This document shows, in pieces, positions 26,875-36,043 of a stretch of DNA of 64,000 nucleotides (position 1 is its first letter; each line of letters starts with the position of its first letter). A program made the translations under genes and the position numbers. The stretch is from positions 1,212,001 through 1,276,000 of the forward strand of contig NZ_CP060436.1 of assembly GCF_003590145.2 (NCBI RefSeq). Reading direction: 5' to 3'. The notes beneath the pieces were generated by a model. That model saw only the letters and a list, made by a program, of their open reading frames with translations, did no database searches and had not been told where the DNA came from. Source of the DNA: Pseudooceanicola algae. GTDB taxonomy: Bacteria > Pseudomonadota > Alphaproteobacteria > Rhodobacterales > Rhodobacteraceae.

Positions 26875-27486
26875 ATGGAAGTCATCCTTCTCGAACGCGT
26901 CGCCAAACTGGGCCAGATGGGCGATATCGTCTCGGTCAAACCCGGGTTCGCGCGCAACTACCTGCTGCTGCAAGGCAAGGCGCTGACCGCCTCGAAAGAG
27001 AACATCGCGCAGTTCGAAGTGCAGAAAGCCCAACTTGAAGCCAACAACCTCGAAACCCGCAAGGAAGCCGAGGCCCTGGGCGAAAAGCTGGACGGTCAGA
27101 AGTTCGTCGTGATTCGCGCCGCCTCCGATGGCGGCAACCTTTACGGCTCCGTTTCGCCGCGTGACGTTGCAACCGTCGCCACCGAAAACGGCTACACCGT
27201 CGAGCGCAAGCAGGTCATCATCCCGCAGCCGATCAAGGACCTTGGTCTGCACGAAGCGAATGTGACCCTGCACCCCGAGGTCATCGTCACCGTGATCCTC
27301 AACGTCGCACGGACCCCGGAAGAAGCCGAAGTTCAGGCTGCCGGCAAATCCATCCAGGAGCTTGCCGCCGAGGAAGAAGCCGCTGCGGAGTTCGAGATCT
27401 CCGAACTCTTCGACGACATCGGCTCTGCCGCGTCGGACGACGAAGACGGCGCACCGCTGGAAACCGCGGACGAAGACGAAGACTGA
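26875..27486 (+). CDS. rplI: 50S ribosomal protein L9
   Basis: A 203-residue L9. The N-terminal rRNA-binding domain ([35 protein letters not shown]) is joined by a long helix to the C-terminal domain ([11 protein letters not shown]). A C-terminal extension rich in Glu/Asp/Ala (about 150-203) makes it longer than the 149-residue E. coli L9, a common alphaproteobacterial trait. It is 12 bases after rpsR. A terminator follows. Confidence 0.97.
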   Translation: MEVILLERVAKLGQMGDIVSVKPGFARNYLLLQGKALTASKENIAQFEVQKAQLEANNLETRKEAEALGEKLDGQKFVVIRAASDGGNLYGSVSPRDVATVATENGYTVERKQVIIPQPIKDLGLHEANVTLHPEVIVTVILNVARTPEEAEVQAAGKSIQELAAEEEAAAEFEISELFDDIGSAASDDEDGAPLETADEDED

Positions 27487-27514
27487 GCTTCGGTTCAGCG
27501 CTGAAAAGACTTAG

Positions 27515-27546
27515 GCCGCGTCCCCTCGGGGGCGCGGCTTTTTCGT
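27515..27546 (+). terminator. Terminator of the rpsF-rpsR-rplI operon
   Basis: GCCGCGTCCCC pairs with GGGGCGCGGC with a TCG-type loop, followed by TTTTTC. It lies 29 bases after rplI. Confidence 0.88.
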
Positions 27547-27712
27547 TGCCCCCGGGGGTGCCGCAGGTCGCAAGGCCGCCCCGGCAAACGGCCAGGCAGT
27601 GGTGGCTTTTTCACAATCATGACGTGAACTGACTTTCAGCCGACACGCAAAAGTGAAACACTGGCGGCATTTCACCAGGCCCCTGCCGCCTGCCCCTTTC
27701 GGAGCCTTGCCG

Positions 27713-28405
27713 ATGACCGTTTTGACCTCGCGACGCCTCGCGGCCTGCGCCTGTCTCGTCTTGCTGACGGGTCCCCTTGGAGCGGCTGCACAGGAAAAGC
27801 TGGATGACGACCCGACCAAGGTCGCCACCAAGATGGGGGTCAAGTACACGGACGAATTCTCCGTCTCGGGCTCCCTTGCCTTCGGACCGGTCACCAAGAT
27901 CAATGCGCAGGTGTCCGAAAGCGGCCATTGGCAGTTCGGGGGCTCCTACCTGTTTTCCTTCGGGATCGTGAACGTGAACGCTGGCCGCGACGACCTGGAT
28001 AACGGGGTGTCGCAGGTGCATTACGCGATCGGAAGTTTCCTTCCCCTGTCCGCGCTTGGCCTGCAGACGGGCAGTTGGCAGCTATTCACCGCTTTCGGGT
28101 ACAATTACACGGACAGCGATGTGCCGGTTTACGATTACACGCTGAACGACATGATCACGATGCCGGTGACGAACAGCAGCGGCTATCTAGGGCTGATGGC
28201 ACTGAAACCGATCAGCACCAAGGTGACCCTGCAGGGCGGGTTGATCGCCATCCGCGGCACCGACGATTATTCAGGCCTCGGCGGCGGCATCGGCGCAACA
28301 TATCAGGTGACGGACCGGGACGGGATAACCCTGTCGGGCAGTTATTTCGACAACAGCTACGGCACGAAAGACCAGGTGGCGATCAGCTATCGGCACGAAT
28401 TCTGA
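27713..28405 (+). CDS. Exported protein of unknown function, probable outer-membrane beta-barrel
   Basis: A 230-residue protein with a signal peptide (residues 1 to about 27, SRRLAACACLVLLTGPLGAAAQ). The mature part alternates polar and aromatic/hydrophobic residues (HWQFGGSYLFSFGIVNVNAG, LFTAFGYNYTDSDVPVYDY), contains many Gly, Tyr and Ser, and ends SYRHEF, with a C-terminal Phe as in outer-membrane beta-barrels. I do not recognise the family. The ATG at 27713 follows GGAG; the earlier in-frame ATG at 27653 has no signal-peptide logic. It is a single gene between two terminators. Confidence 0.7.
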   Translation: MTVLTSRRLAACACLVLLTGPLGAAAQEKLDDDPTKVATKMGVKYTDEFSVSGSLAFGPVTKINAQVSESGHWQFGGSYLFSFGIVNVNAGRDDLDNGVSQVHYAIGSFLPLSALGLQTGSWQLFTAFGYNYTDSDVPVYDYTLNDMITMPVTNSSGYLGLMALKPISTKVTLQGGLIAIRGTDDYSGLGGGIGATYQVTDRDGITLSGSYFDNSYGTKDQVAISYRHEF

Positions 28406-28442
28406 CGCGTATCAGGCCCCATATTTGCCCCCCCGACGTGAA

Positions 28443-28468
28443 AAAGGCCGCCCCAAGGGGCGGCCTTT
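28443..28468. terminator. Bidirectional terminator before tig
   Basis: A perfect 12-bp stem, AAAGGCCGCCCC with GGGGCGGCCTTT, loop AA, between the convergent exported-protein gene (+) and tig (-). Confidence 0.9.
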
Positions 28469-28492
28469 CTTTCTGATCCGAAGGACCTGAAC

Positions 28493-29821
28493 CTATTCGT
28501 CTTCCAGGGCTTCAACAGCTTTTTCAAGCTCTTCCTTGGAGATTTCCTTTTCACTTACATCCGCAAGTTCGAAGACGTAGTCGACAACCTTGTCTTCGAA
28601 GATCGGCGCCCGCAGCTGCTGTTGCATCTGCTGGTTCTGCTGCACGAATTCAAAGAACTGACGTTCCTGACCGGGATACTGACGCGCCTGGTTCATGACC
28701 GCCTGGGTCATTTCGGCGTCGGTGACCTCGACTTCGGCCTTCTGACCCAGTTCGGCCAGCAGAAGCCCCAGTTTCACCCGGCGCACGGCCAGCTTCACAT
28801 GCTCTTCGGTCGGCTCGACCTTGGCGTGGTCATGCCCTTCGACTTCGGGGTTTTCCTCGTGCCACAGCTGATGTGCGATCTGGCTGGCTTCGGCATCCAC
28901 CAGGCTCGGCGGCAGGTCGAAGGTCACGACCTCGTCCAGCCGGTCCAGCAGGTGACGCTTCATAACGGCACGGGCCGCGCCGGCGTATTCCGCTTCCAGA
29001 CGCTCGGTGATCTGCGTGCGCAGAGCGGCCAGATCTTCAGCGCCGAACTTCTTGGCCAGTTCGTCGTCGATCTCGGCGGCCCTGGGCGATTTGACTGCCT
29101 TGATGGTGCAATCGAACACGGCCGGTTTGCCCGCCAGGTTCTCGGCACCGTATTCCTCGGGGAAGGTGACCTCGACAGCCTTTTCTTCACCGGCTGTGAC
29201 GCCCTTCAGCTGATCCTCGAAACCGGGGATGAAGCTGTTGGAACCCAGCACGAGGGGGTAATCCTCGGCAGAGCCGCCTTCGAAGACTTCGCCGTCGACC
29301 TTGCCGACGAAATCGAAGACGACCTGGTCGCCCTCTTCTGCTTCGCCGTCTTTCTCTTCGAAGTCCTGGGCGGTTTCGGCCAGGTTCTTGAGCGCGTCGT
29401 CGACCGAAGCCTCATCGGCCTTGGCAACCAGCTTCTCGAGCGAGATCGCCTTCAGGTCGACATCCGGCATCGTCGGCAGCGCTTCGTAGGACATCTTGAC
29501 GACGACATCGTCGCCCTCTTTCCAGGTCTCGCCATCGACCATGGTGACCTCGGGCTGAACCGCCGGGCGGTCGCCGCTGTCTTCGAAATGCTTGTTCATG
29601 GCGCCGTCGATGGTTTCCTGCATCGCTTCGCCGACCAGACGCTGGCCGAATTGCTTCTTAAGCAGGGCCATCGGCACCTTGCCCTTGCGGAAGCCCTTCA
29701 TCTCGACATCAGGCTGCGCTTCGGCGAGCTTCTCGTTCACTTTCACGTCGAGCTCATCCGCCGAGACGGTGATCGTGTAGCCGCGCTTCAGGCCCTCATT
29801 CAGGGTTTCGGTGACCTGCAT
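28493..29821 (-). CDS. tig: Trigger factor, ribosome-bound chaperone and peptidyl-prolyl isomerase
   Basis: A 442-residue trigger factor. The N-terminal ribosome-binding domain contains [17 protein letters not shown] (the signature loop that docks at L23). The FKBP-type PPIase domain is about residues 155-245 ([20 protein letters not shown]). The C-terminal helical domain ends in an acidic tail KAVEALEDE. The ATG at 29821 ([13 protein letters not shown]) follows GGACAAGCTAGG; an in-frame opening 87 bases earlier is not used by the family. It helps nascent chains fold. Confidence 0.96.
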   Translation of the reverse strand: MQVTETLNEGLKRGYTITVSADELDVKVNEKLAEAQPDVEMKGFRKGKVPMALLKKQFGQRLVGEAMQETIDGAMNKHFEDSGDRPAVQPEVTMVDGETWKEGDDVVVKMSYEALPTMPDVDLKAISLEKLVAKADEASVDDALKNLAETAQDFEEKDGEAEEGDQVVFDFVGKVDGEVFEGGSAEDYPLVLGSNSFIPGFEDQLKGVTAGEEKAVEVTFPEEYGAENLAGKPAVFDCTIKAVKSPRAAEIDDELAKKFGAEDLAALRTQITERLEAEYAGAARAVMKRHLLDRLDEVVTFDLPPSLVDAEASQIAHQLWHEENPEVEGHDHAKVEPTEEHVKLAVRRVKLGLLLAELGQKAEVEVTDAEMTQAVMNQARQYPGQERQFFEFVQQNQQMQQQLRAPIFEDKVVDYVFELADVSEKEISKEELEKAVEALEDE

Positions 29822-30358
29822 CCTAGCTTGTCCTTCCATTCCGGGGGCCGCTGCTTGGCGGCCAGCAAAATCAGACGCCCTTCTAAGCGCAGTACCCCCG
29901 CCACGCAAGGCGGATTAATGCGGATTTCAGCCTGAAAAGCGGAAAACCCCGTGCCTTGCCCCGCTGCGCCGCACCCCGCCGGTCAAACCCCTGTCGGTCA
30001 TGGTCCTCACGATAGACCTGGGCCCGTGCCACCCGGGCCTTCAGCCCTGCCGCCCCGCGCCGGACAGCACACGGGATGCGTGTAAAGCATTTTCCAAACC
30101 TGACCGTTCAGGGGGCAGTTCGTGCAAATTCAACAACTTGCAGGGCCAGTAGGACCAAGGTCCAACTATCAGCCCCCCTCGGGACAGCGCAATATGCCCC
30201 TGAAATCAGCGGCACCCTCAACCGCGCTGAGATCTCCTCTTTCCGCCCGCCCCCCGTACGGTCGGCATTCAATTTCGAAAGTCGCGAAAAAGCTGACCAC
30301 TCCCAGCCAAGACATCTACCTTGCAGACGCAGATACCTGGAATTTCCGGAGACTACAG
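29822..30358. other. 537-base divergent intergenic region between tig and the HAD phosphatase gene
   Basis: No gene supported. It must contain promoters for both genes. A GC-rich repeat, CCTGGGCCCGTGCCACCCGGGCC, sits near 30015-30040. No SRP, tmRNA or riboswitch signature was found. The last 100 bases before 30359 are less GC-rich. Confidence 0.45.
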
Positions 30359-31336
30359 ATGACGAAGACCCTTACTTCTGTTGCGGCCCTGTTTGTTCTG
30401 GCTGGCGCCGCTGGCGCGCAAACCCTGCCGTCCTGGAACGACAGCGCGTCCCGCGACGCGATCATCAGCTTTGTCGATGCAGTCACCGAAGAAGGTGGCC
30501 AGAATTTCGTTCCCGAAGCGGACCGGATCGCGGTTTTCGACAATGACGGCACGCTCTGGACCGAACAGCCTGTCTATTTCCAGGCGATCTACGCGCTGGA
30601 CCAGGTCAAGGCACGGGGCGCAGAAGACCCCTCTCTGCTGACTTCCGATGTGCTGAAGGCCGCCGCAGCCGGAGATCTGGAAACGGTTCTGGCCAGCGGC
30701 ATGGACGGCGTGCTGGAGGTCATCAACTTCAGCCACTCCAACGTCACGGTCGCGGATTTCAAGGCCAGCGCCCATGATTGGATGACCAGCGCAACCCATC
30801 CGCAATCGGGCATGGCCTACGCCGAGATGACCTATCAGCCAATGGTCGAACTGCTGGAATATCTGCGCGAAGAAGGTTTTGCGACCTATATCGTCTCGGG
30901 CGGCGGCATTGATTTCATCCGCGCGATTTCGCAGGACGCCTATGGCATCCCGCCCCAGCAGGTCGTGGGCAGCGAAGGCACCACCCATTACGAAGTCATC
31001 GACGGCACCCCCACCCTGATGAAGGACGGCGGGCTCAGCTTCAACGACGACAAGGACGGCAAGCCGGTCGGAATCGAACGCTTCATCGGCAAGCGCCCGA
31101 TCTTTGCGGCCGGCAATTCCGATGGCGATTTCCAGATGCTGGAATGGACCAGCGCCGGCGAAGGCCCCAGCCTTGGCATGCTGGTGCATCACACGGACGA
31201 CACACGCGAATACGCCTATGACCGCGAAGGTCATATCGGCGTCTTGAACATGGGACTCGACGAAGCCGAAGCTCGCGGCTGGGTTATCGTCGATATGGCT
31301 CAGGACTGGTCTGCCATCTGGACAGGTCAGGACTGA
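30359..31336 (+). CDS. Exported HAD-family phosphatase-like protein
   Basis: A 325-residue protein with a signal peptide (about 1-20, cleavage AGA/Q) followed by a haloacid dehalogenase fold. Motif I is DNDGT (residues 61-65, FDNDGTLW), motif II is in TYIVSGGGIDF, and motif III/IV is GIERFIGKRP with AAGNSDGDFQM. It probably hydrolyses a phosphate ester in the periplasm; the substrate is unknown. The ATG at 30359 is preceded by CCGGAGA. It lies just outside the left boundary of the proposed island and ends in a strong terminator. Confidence 0.88.
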   Translation: MTKTLTSVAALFVLAGAAGAQTLPSWNDSASRDAIISFVDAVTEEGGQNFVPEADRIAVFDNDGTLWTEQPVYFQAIYALDQVKARGAEDPSLLTSDVLKAAAAGDLETVLASGMDGVLEVINFSHSNVTVADFKASAHDWMTSATHPQSGMAYAEMTYQPMVELLEYLREEGFATYIVSGGGIDFIRAISQDAYGIPPQQVVGSEGTTHYEVIDGTPTLMKDGGLSFNDDKDGKPVGIERFIGKRPIFAAGNSDGDFQMLEWTSAGEGPSLGMLVHHTDDTREYAYDREGHIGVLNMGLDEAEARGWVIVDMAQDWSAIWTGQD

Positions 31337-31345
31337 CGCCAAGGA

Positions 31346-31391
31346 GCGGGTCTCGTCACATCCCCAATTGATGAGACCCGCGTACCTTTTT
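31346..31391 (+). terminator. Terminator after the HAD phosphatase gene
   Basis: GCGGGTCTCGTCA (31346-31358) pairs with TGATGAGACCCGC (31369-31381), 12 of 13 with one G-T wobble, followed by CCTTTTT. It begins nine bases after the stop codon. A second perfect hairpin follows directly. Confidence 0.85.
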
Positions 31392-31413
31392 GCATGTCCC
31401 CTCGGGGACATGC
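31392..31413. terminator. Second hairpin directly after the HAD terminator
   Basis: GCATGTCCCC (31392-31401) and GGGGACATGC (31404-31413) are a perfect 10-bp inverted repeat with a two-base loop, preceded by five T and followed by GTTTCC. It could terminate transcription on the - strand or reinforce the first hairpin. Confidence 0.55.
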
Positions 31414-31510
31414 GTTTCCGGCGCATTGATCCGGAGACCAGAGCGAAAAAACCAAAGCTTGTATGTGTTTCCCGCTCCTTGGGCCTATGGACGCTCCGAG
31501 GTCTCGCCTT

Positions 31511-31532
31511 GTGCGGGTGAAGCGACCCGAAC
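31511..31532 (+). repeat. Imperfect copy of the tRNA-Leu 3' end (candidate att site, left)
   Basis: GTGCGGGTGAAG, then GAC and CGAAC, agrees with 20 of 22 bases of 41170-41191, the 3' end of tRNA-Leu(TAG), in the same orientation 9.66 kb away. The two mismatches are in the T-arm. See the findings for the island proposal. Confidence 0.45.
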
Positions 31533-31582
31533 GGCTCTGTGCCCTCCCCGTGGACGCAAATGAAATGACGCGTCGCCATCAT

Positions 31583-31604
31583 TTCCTCGGCGTTTCCTCG
31601 GCGT
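31583..31604 (+). repeat. 11-base tandem duplication
   Basis: TTTCCTCGGCG is repeated twice in tandem. It lies in a gene-free stretch (31414-31775) that otherwise shows only decayed openings. Removing one unit restores a longer - strand frame across the candidate att site. Confidence 0.5.
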
Positions 31605-31775
31605 TTCCGGACCCTCGGAATTCCGGCGCCCATGTCGCGATGCTGCCCAGCACGAAGCCCTGGCGTCGGATCATCTCGTCGACCTCGGCCATGACCGTTT
31701 TGGTTTCGGACCGTCGCAAGCCGTATCCCCACGTGCCGACGCAATGGTTTACCCCGGTGGACCGGGCGCGGCGGA

Positions 31776-32360
31776 TCACTCCACGCGCATTGCCTCGGTC
31801 TCGATGGTGATCTGCACCTCGTCGCCGACCAGCCCGTTGTCGACGCCGTAGCGCATGCCGAAGTCGCTGCGCCTGACGCTGCCGCGCGCCGACAGGCCCA
31901 GCACAAAGCGCTTGTGGCCAAAGGGATAGGCCTCGGCCTTGTTCAGCGTCACCTCCAGGGTCAGCGGTCTGCTTTCTCCCAGCAGGGTCAGGGTGCCCTC
32001 GACCGTGCCGGAGTTGTCACCCTTCGGGGTGCCGCCATCGGCGGTGAAGGTCATCACCGGATGCGCGGAGACGTTCAGGAAATCGCCGCTGCGCAGGTGC
32101 TGGTCGCGCGCCTCGTTCAAGGTGATCACGGTGTCAGTCCTGACCCGGACTTTCAGGTCCGACAGCGCCTGCGTGTCCATGTCGTAGGTGAAAGCGCCCT
32201 CGATCCCGCTGAACAGGCCGAGCCTGCCGGCATACCCGGCGTGGGACACCAGAAAGGACACGGTAGTATGGCTCGGGTCGAGCTCGTAGCGGGCGGGGTC
32301 CGCCCGAGAGGGCGCCGCCAGCAGGACCAGGGAAGCCGAAAGCAGGAGGGTCTGTCGCAT
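31776..32360 (-). CDS. yceI: YceI-family periplasmic lipid-binding protein
   Basis: A 194-residue exported YceI protein. The signal peptide (about 1-20, LLLSASLVLLAAPSRA) is followed by a lipocalin-like beta-barrel with YELDPSHTTVSFLVSHAGY, TVEGTLTLLGESRPLTLEV and VGDEVQITIETEA. The family binds long isoprenoids or amides in the periplasm and is induced by stress in some species; the ligand here is unknown. The ATG at 32360 is at the signal peptide start. It is inside the proposed island, oriented opposite to the seven-gene operon. Confidence 0.9.
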   Translation of the reverse strand: MRQTLLLSASLVLLAAPSRADPARYELDPSHTTVSFLVSHAGYAGRLGLFSGIEGAFTYDMDTQALSDLKVRVRTDTVITLNEARDQHLRSGDFLNVSAHPVMTFTADGGTPKGDNSGTVEGTLTLLGESRPLTLEVTLNKAEAYPFGHKRFVLGLSARGSVRRSDFGMRYGVDNGLVGDEVQITIETEAMRVE

Positions 32361-32658
32361 GTCCACTTCGCTCGCAGTGAGGGTACCGTACGAACGATAG
32401 CACGCGGGCGGCGCGGTACGAAGGGGTGTGAAAGCCACGGCTTCCTTTGCATGATCGTGCTGGTCCGTCCCCTCCTTGGCCGTTCCGGGCCGAGGCTTCC
32501 ATGGCTCACCGCCTTCCACAACCAGATCCGTTCACCCGACAGTATCTCGGAAATGTGACCCGCGCGGTTTCCGCGGATTGACGCTCCGTCGCATCCATGG
32601 CCCGCCATGCGACCCCGAAACGCTTGACAGCGTGACCGCAAAGCTCACTTCATCTCCT
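32361..32658. other. 298-base divergent region between yceI and the island operon
   Basis: It should hold divergent promoters for yceI (-) and the CDP-alcohol phosphatidyltransferase operon (+). No ribosome site is evident before 32659 and no TPP or other riboswitch consensus was found. A slightly earlier GTG at 32632 is an alternative start. Confidence 0.4.
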
Positions 32659-33435
32659 ATGGCAGGTTTCGCATATTTCCGTCTTCGCGCCCTCGACGGG
32701 CCGTTCTCCCGAGCGTTGGGATCGCCGCCGCGCAGCTTTCTGGCGGCGGTTCTGCTGTGTGTGCCTGCCGTGGGGCTGGGCGCGGCGGTCCTTTGCGCCA
32801 CTGCGCCGACGCTCGCCGCAAACCTCGCCATTGCGCTGTTTCTGACCGCCTCGGCGCTGACCTACCCAGCCCTGCGCGGCACCTACCCCCATCCGGCTTT
32901 AGGCGCCTGCAACCTGATCACCACCCTGCGCATGGCCATGGTCTGCGTGTTGGGCGCAGCGGTCGCGCAGCCCGTGCCGCATGCCGTCCCGCTGTTCACA
33001 CTGGCAATGGTCGCGCTGGCCCTCGATGGGGTCGACGGCTGGCTGGCGCGGCGGTCCGGTTTGGTGTCCGGCTTCGGCGCCCGCTTCGACATGGAGGTCG
33101 ACGCCGCCCTTGCAGCCGTCCTCGCTCTGCTCCTGATCCGCATGGACGACGGAGGCATTGGGCCGACCGCCGCGCTGATGGTGCTGGGCGCGGCGCGCTA
33201 CGCCTTCGTCGCGGCGGCGATGATGCTGCCCTGGCTGCGCCGCCCCCTGCCCTTCAGCCAGGCACGGCGCGCGATCTGCGTGGTCCAGATCGCCGCGCTG
33301 TCGCTGTTGCTGCTGGTTGGCCCGGCTAGCCTTGCCGGCCGGATCGGCCTGACGCTCGCGGCGGCCTTGATCCTGTGGTCCTTCGGGCGCGACATCCTCT
33401 GGCTGTACCGTCGGCGCGGGCTGCACTGCGCGTGA
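32659..33435 (+). CDS. CDP-alcohol phosphatidyltransferase family protein
   Basis: A 258-residue membrane protein with at least six hydrophobic segments. It carries the complete CDP-alcohol phosphotransferase signature D-x2-D-G-x2-A-R-x8-G-x3-D-x3-D, from Asp123 to Asp148 (LDGVDGWLARR to ARFDMEVDA). Such enzymes transfer a phosphatidyl (or other phospho-alcohol) group from a CDP donor to an acceptor alcohol such as glycerol 3-phosphate, inositol or serine. The acceptor is unknown. First gene of a seven-gene operon; the next gene overlaps in GTGA. GC content is higher than in the core genes. The start lacks a good ribosome site. Confidence 0.85.
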   Translation: MAGFAYFRLRALDGPFSRALGSPPRSFLAAVLLCVPAVGLGAAVLCATAPTLAANLAIALFLTASALTYPALRGTYPHPALGACNLITTLRMAMVCVLGAAVAQPVPHAVPLFTLAMVALALDGVDGWLARRSGLVSGFGARFDMEVDAALAAVLALLLIRMDDGGIGPTAALMVLGAARYAFVAAAMMLPWLRRPLPFSQARRAICVVQIAALSLLLLVGPASLAGRIGLTLAAALILWSFGRDILWLYRRRGLHCA

Positions 33436-35069
33436 GGGACAAGCGCAAACGGGACCTGGAGATGGCCCTCGGCGCAGTGGCGCTGTTTGGCGTGCTCGCC
33501 CTTCCGGGACGCCCCTCTCAATTGGTGCCCGGTGCGATCTGGGTCGTGCCCCTGGAACTGCCCGCCCTGCTGGGGATGATGCTGGCACTTGGCGCCTGGC
33601 CCCGGATCGCCCGGGTCGTCGCCTTGTGTCTGGTGGCCCTGCTGACCCTTCTGACCGCGCTCAAGGTGGCGGACCTCGTGACCTACGAGGCCTTCTCGCG
33701 CCCCTTCAACCCGGTTGTCGATCTGTTCATGTTTCCCGCTGCAATGAACCTGCTGACCGGCAGCCTGGGGCGGCCTCTGGCCCTTGTGGTCGCCGTGCTC
33801 GCGGGGCTGGCCGTGGGGCTGACCGGCTGGCTGATCTACCGCGCCCTGCGCGCGTGGTGCCTGCCCTCCGCGCGCCCTGGTGCCCGGATCGCAGCCTCGG
33901 TCGTGGCGCTGTTCGCCCTGGGATGGACGGCGCTGGCCTCCGGGCAAACGGTCGGCCTGACGGCGCGGGATCTCGACCCGCCGGGCGACGCAATGACCAC
34001 GCGGCTGGCGCTGGCCCAGGCCCGGCGCGGCGCGGATGCCGCGCGAAAGCTGGCAGCGTACCGCGTCGCGGCGGCGCAGGATCCCTATGCCCGGGGCGAG
34101 ACCCTGTTCGATCTGCTGGAGGGCCGGGACGTCGTGATCGTCTTCGTGGAAAGCTACGGCCGCACCAGTTTCGACAATCCGCTCTACCGCCCCACCCACG
34201 TGCCGACCCTGCAGGCGGCCGAGGACGCGCTGCGCGACAGCGGCCTTGCCATGGCAAGCGGCTGGCTGACCGCGCCGATCGCGGGCGGGCAAAGCTGGCT
34301 CGCCCATGGGACGCTGGCCTCGGGTCTGGCGACGGCGGACCAGGCACGCTACGCCGCCATGCTGGCCAGCCCCCGACAGACGCTGTTCCACCTCGCACGC
34401 GGGGCGGGGTACCGCACCGCCGCCGTGATGCCGGCGATCACCCTGCCCTGGCCCGAGGGGCCGATGCTGGGGTTCGAGACGATCCTGGACGCCGCCGACC
34501 TGCACTATGCCGGGCAGCCCTTCAATTGGGTCACCATGCCCGATCAGTATACGCTCGACGCCTATCCCGACCTGCTGGGGGACGATCCGCGGCCCGATTT
34601 CCTGCAGATCGCCCTGATCTCGTCGCACGCGCCCTGGGTGCCGGTGCCGCAGATGGTCGATTGGGCCAGGGTGGGCGATGGCAGGATCTTTGACCGCTGG
34701 GCGACCTCGGGCGATCCGCCCCGGGTGGTCTGGAAAGACCGCGACCGGGTGCGTGACCAGTATCGCCAGGCCATCGACTACGCGCTGCAGGCCGCCTTCT
34801 CCTTCGCCGCGCGGCAGGGCGGCGCAAACGCCCCGCTGATGATCGTACTGGGCGACCATCCCCCGGCGGCCTTCGTGTCCCAGATCGACGGCAAGGACGT
34901 ACCGGTCCACATCATCGGGCCGCCCGAGGTGCTGGCGCGGCTGGACGCCTGGGGCCTGAAGGAGGGGCTTGTCCCGGACGAGACAGCACCTGTCTGGCCC
35001 ATGGAGGACTTCCGCGACCGCTTCATCACAGCCTACACCTCGACCCTCGCCGCGCAGGACGGGACATGA
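33432..35069 (+). CDS. Membrane sulfatase-like (alkaline phosphatase superfamily) protein
   Basis: A 545-residue protein. About five membrane segments lie in residues 10-170. The C-terminal alkaline phosphatase-superfamily domain has VIVFVESYGRTSF (Glu240), AGGQSWLAHGTLASG (possible nucleophile serine), LISSHAPWVPVP and VLGDHPP (metal-binding Asp/His). Related proteins transfer phosphoglycerol or phosphoethanolamine to envelope glycans, or hydrolyse sulfate or phosphate esters; I cannot choose. It starts with GTG at 33432, overlapping the preceding stop (GTGA), and ends in ATGA overlap with the next gene. Confidence 0.82.
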   Translation: MRDKRKRDLEMALGAVALFGVLALPGRPSQLVPGAIWVVPLELPALLGMMLALGAWPRIARVVALCLVALLTLLTALKVADLVTYEAFSRPFNPVVDLFMFPAAMNLLTGSLGRPLALVVAVLAGLAVGLTGWLIYRALRAWCLPSARPGARIAASVVALFALGWTALASGQTVGLTARDLDPPGDAMTTRLALAQARRGADAARKLAAYRVAAAQDPYARGETLFDLLEGRDVVIVFVESYGRTSFDNPLYRPTHVPTLQAAEDALRDSGLAMASGWLTAPIAGGQSWLAHGTLASGLATADQARYAAMLASPRQTLFHLARGAGYRTAAVMPAITLPWPEGPMLGFETILDAADLHYAGQPFNWVTMPDQYTLDAYPDLLGDDPRPDFLQIALISSHAPWVPVPQMVDWARVGDGRIFDRWATSGDPPRVVWKDRDRVRDQYRQAIDYALQAAFSFAARQGGANAPLMIVLGDHPPAAFVSQIDGKDVPVHIIGPPEVLARLDAWGLKEGLVPDETAPVWPMEDFRDRFITAYTSTLAAQDGT

Positions 35070-36043
35070 GCGCACGGCTCAAGACCCTGGCGCGGTTTGC
35101 CATGTCGGCGGCGCTGGTCGCGGGGGTACTTGTGGCCCTTGATGCCGGCGCAGCCTTGAAAAAGCTGTCCTCGGCGGATCCGCTGTGGCTCTTCGTCACG
35201 GCCCTTCTGCTGAGCGCGCAGACCTGGGCCATGGCCCTGCGCTGGCGGCTGGTGGCCGCGCGTCTCGGGGTGCAGATCGGGGCGGTGCGGGCGGTGACGG
35301 AATACTACCTTGCCCAAGCGGTGAACATGACCCTGCCCGGCGGGGTGCTGGGCGATGTCACCCGCGCCGCACGCAGCCGCGAAAGCGCCGGGCTTGGCCC
35401 CGCGGCCCTGGCCGTGGCGCTCGAGCGGTTGGCAGGGCAGATCGCCATGGGGACCATCCTTGGCTTGGGGTTCCTGCTCGCGCTGGTACTGCCGGGCGGC
35501 ATGGCCTGGCCCCGGCCCATGGCGACGGGGATCAGCGCCGGCGTGCTGGTCGCCCTGTTGGCTGGCGTCGCCCTGCACCACATGGCACTGCGAAAGCCCG
35601 GCACCCGCGCGGCCCGCTTCGCCGCTGCCCTGTCGCGCGCGCTGTTCGCGCCGGACATCCGGGGACGCCAGATCGCCCTCGGACTGCTTGTCGCGGGGCT
35701 GAACCTCGCCGCCTTTGCCGCGGCCGCGCGGGCCACCGGTACCACGCTGCCGCCCGAGGCCTGGGTCACCCTGATCCCGCTGGTGCTGACGGCCATGGTC
35801 ATCCCACTGTCCATCGGCGGCTGGGGCTGGCGCGAGGGGGCGGCGGCGGCGTTGTTCCCCATTGCCGGCGCCTCCGCCGAAGCGGGTGTCGCCGCCGCGC
35901 TGGCGTTCGGGCTGGTGCTTCTGGGGATCAGCCTGCCGGGCGCCCTGGTGCCCCTGCTGGCGCGACGCCGCTTGCCTGCGCCGGATCCCCCCCTAAGTTC
36001 AAAGACAGAAAAATTGTCCCGTTGTCAGGAGACCCCGCCGTGA
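35066..36043 (+). CDS. Lysylphosphatidylglycerol synthase/flippase-type membrane protein (UPF0104-like)
   Basis: A 325-residue protein with about eight hydrophobic segments. It matches the transmembrane domain of LPG synthase (TLPGGVLGDVTRAARSRESAG is the family signature region; PLSIGGWGWREG occurs near 250). It lacks the soluble aminoacyl-transfer domain of MprF, so a flippase role is more likely than lysine transfer. It starts in ATGA overlap at 35066. The flanking enzyme genes suggest it moves a lipid product across the inner membrane; this is inference. Confidence 0.83.
   Translation: MSARLKTLARFAMSAALVAGVLVALDAGAALKKLSSADPLWLFVTALLLSAQTWAMALRWRLVAARLGVQIGAVRAVTEYYLAQAVNMTLPGGVLGDVTRAARSRESAGLGPAALAVALERLAGQIAMGTILGLGFLLALVLPGGMAWPRPMATGISAGVLVALLAGVALHHMALRKPGTRAARFAAALSRALFAPDIRGRQIALGLLVAGLNLAAFAAAARATGTTLPPEAWVTLIPLVLTAMVIPLSIGGWGWREGAAAALFPIAGASAEAGVAAALAFGLVLLGISLPGALVPLLARRRLPAPDPPLSSKTEKLSRCQETPP

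Noticed and set aside
31579-31779. A 66-codon - strand opening near the left island edge
   Set aside because: It is broken by the 11-base tandem duplication and matches no family I know; more likely decayed sequence.
32361-32658. A TPP or other riboswitch before the NMT1/THI5-type importer operon
   Set aside because: I looked for the conserved thi-box segments and found none, so thiamine-precursor import is not supported.
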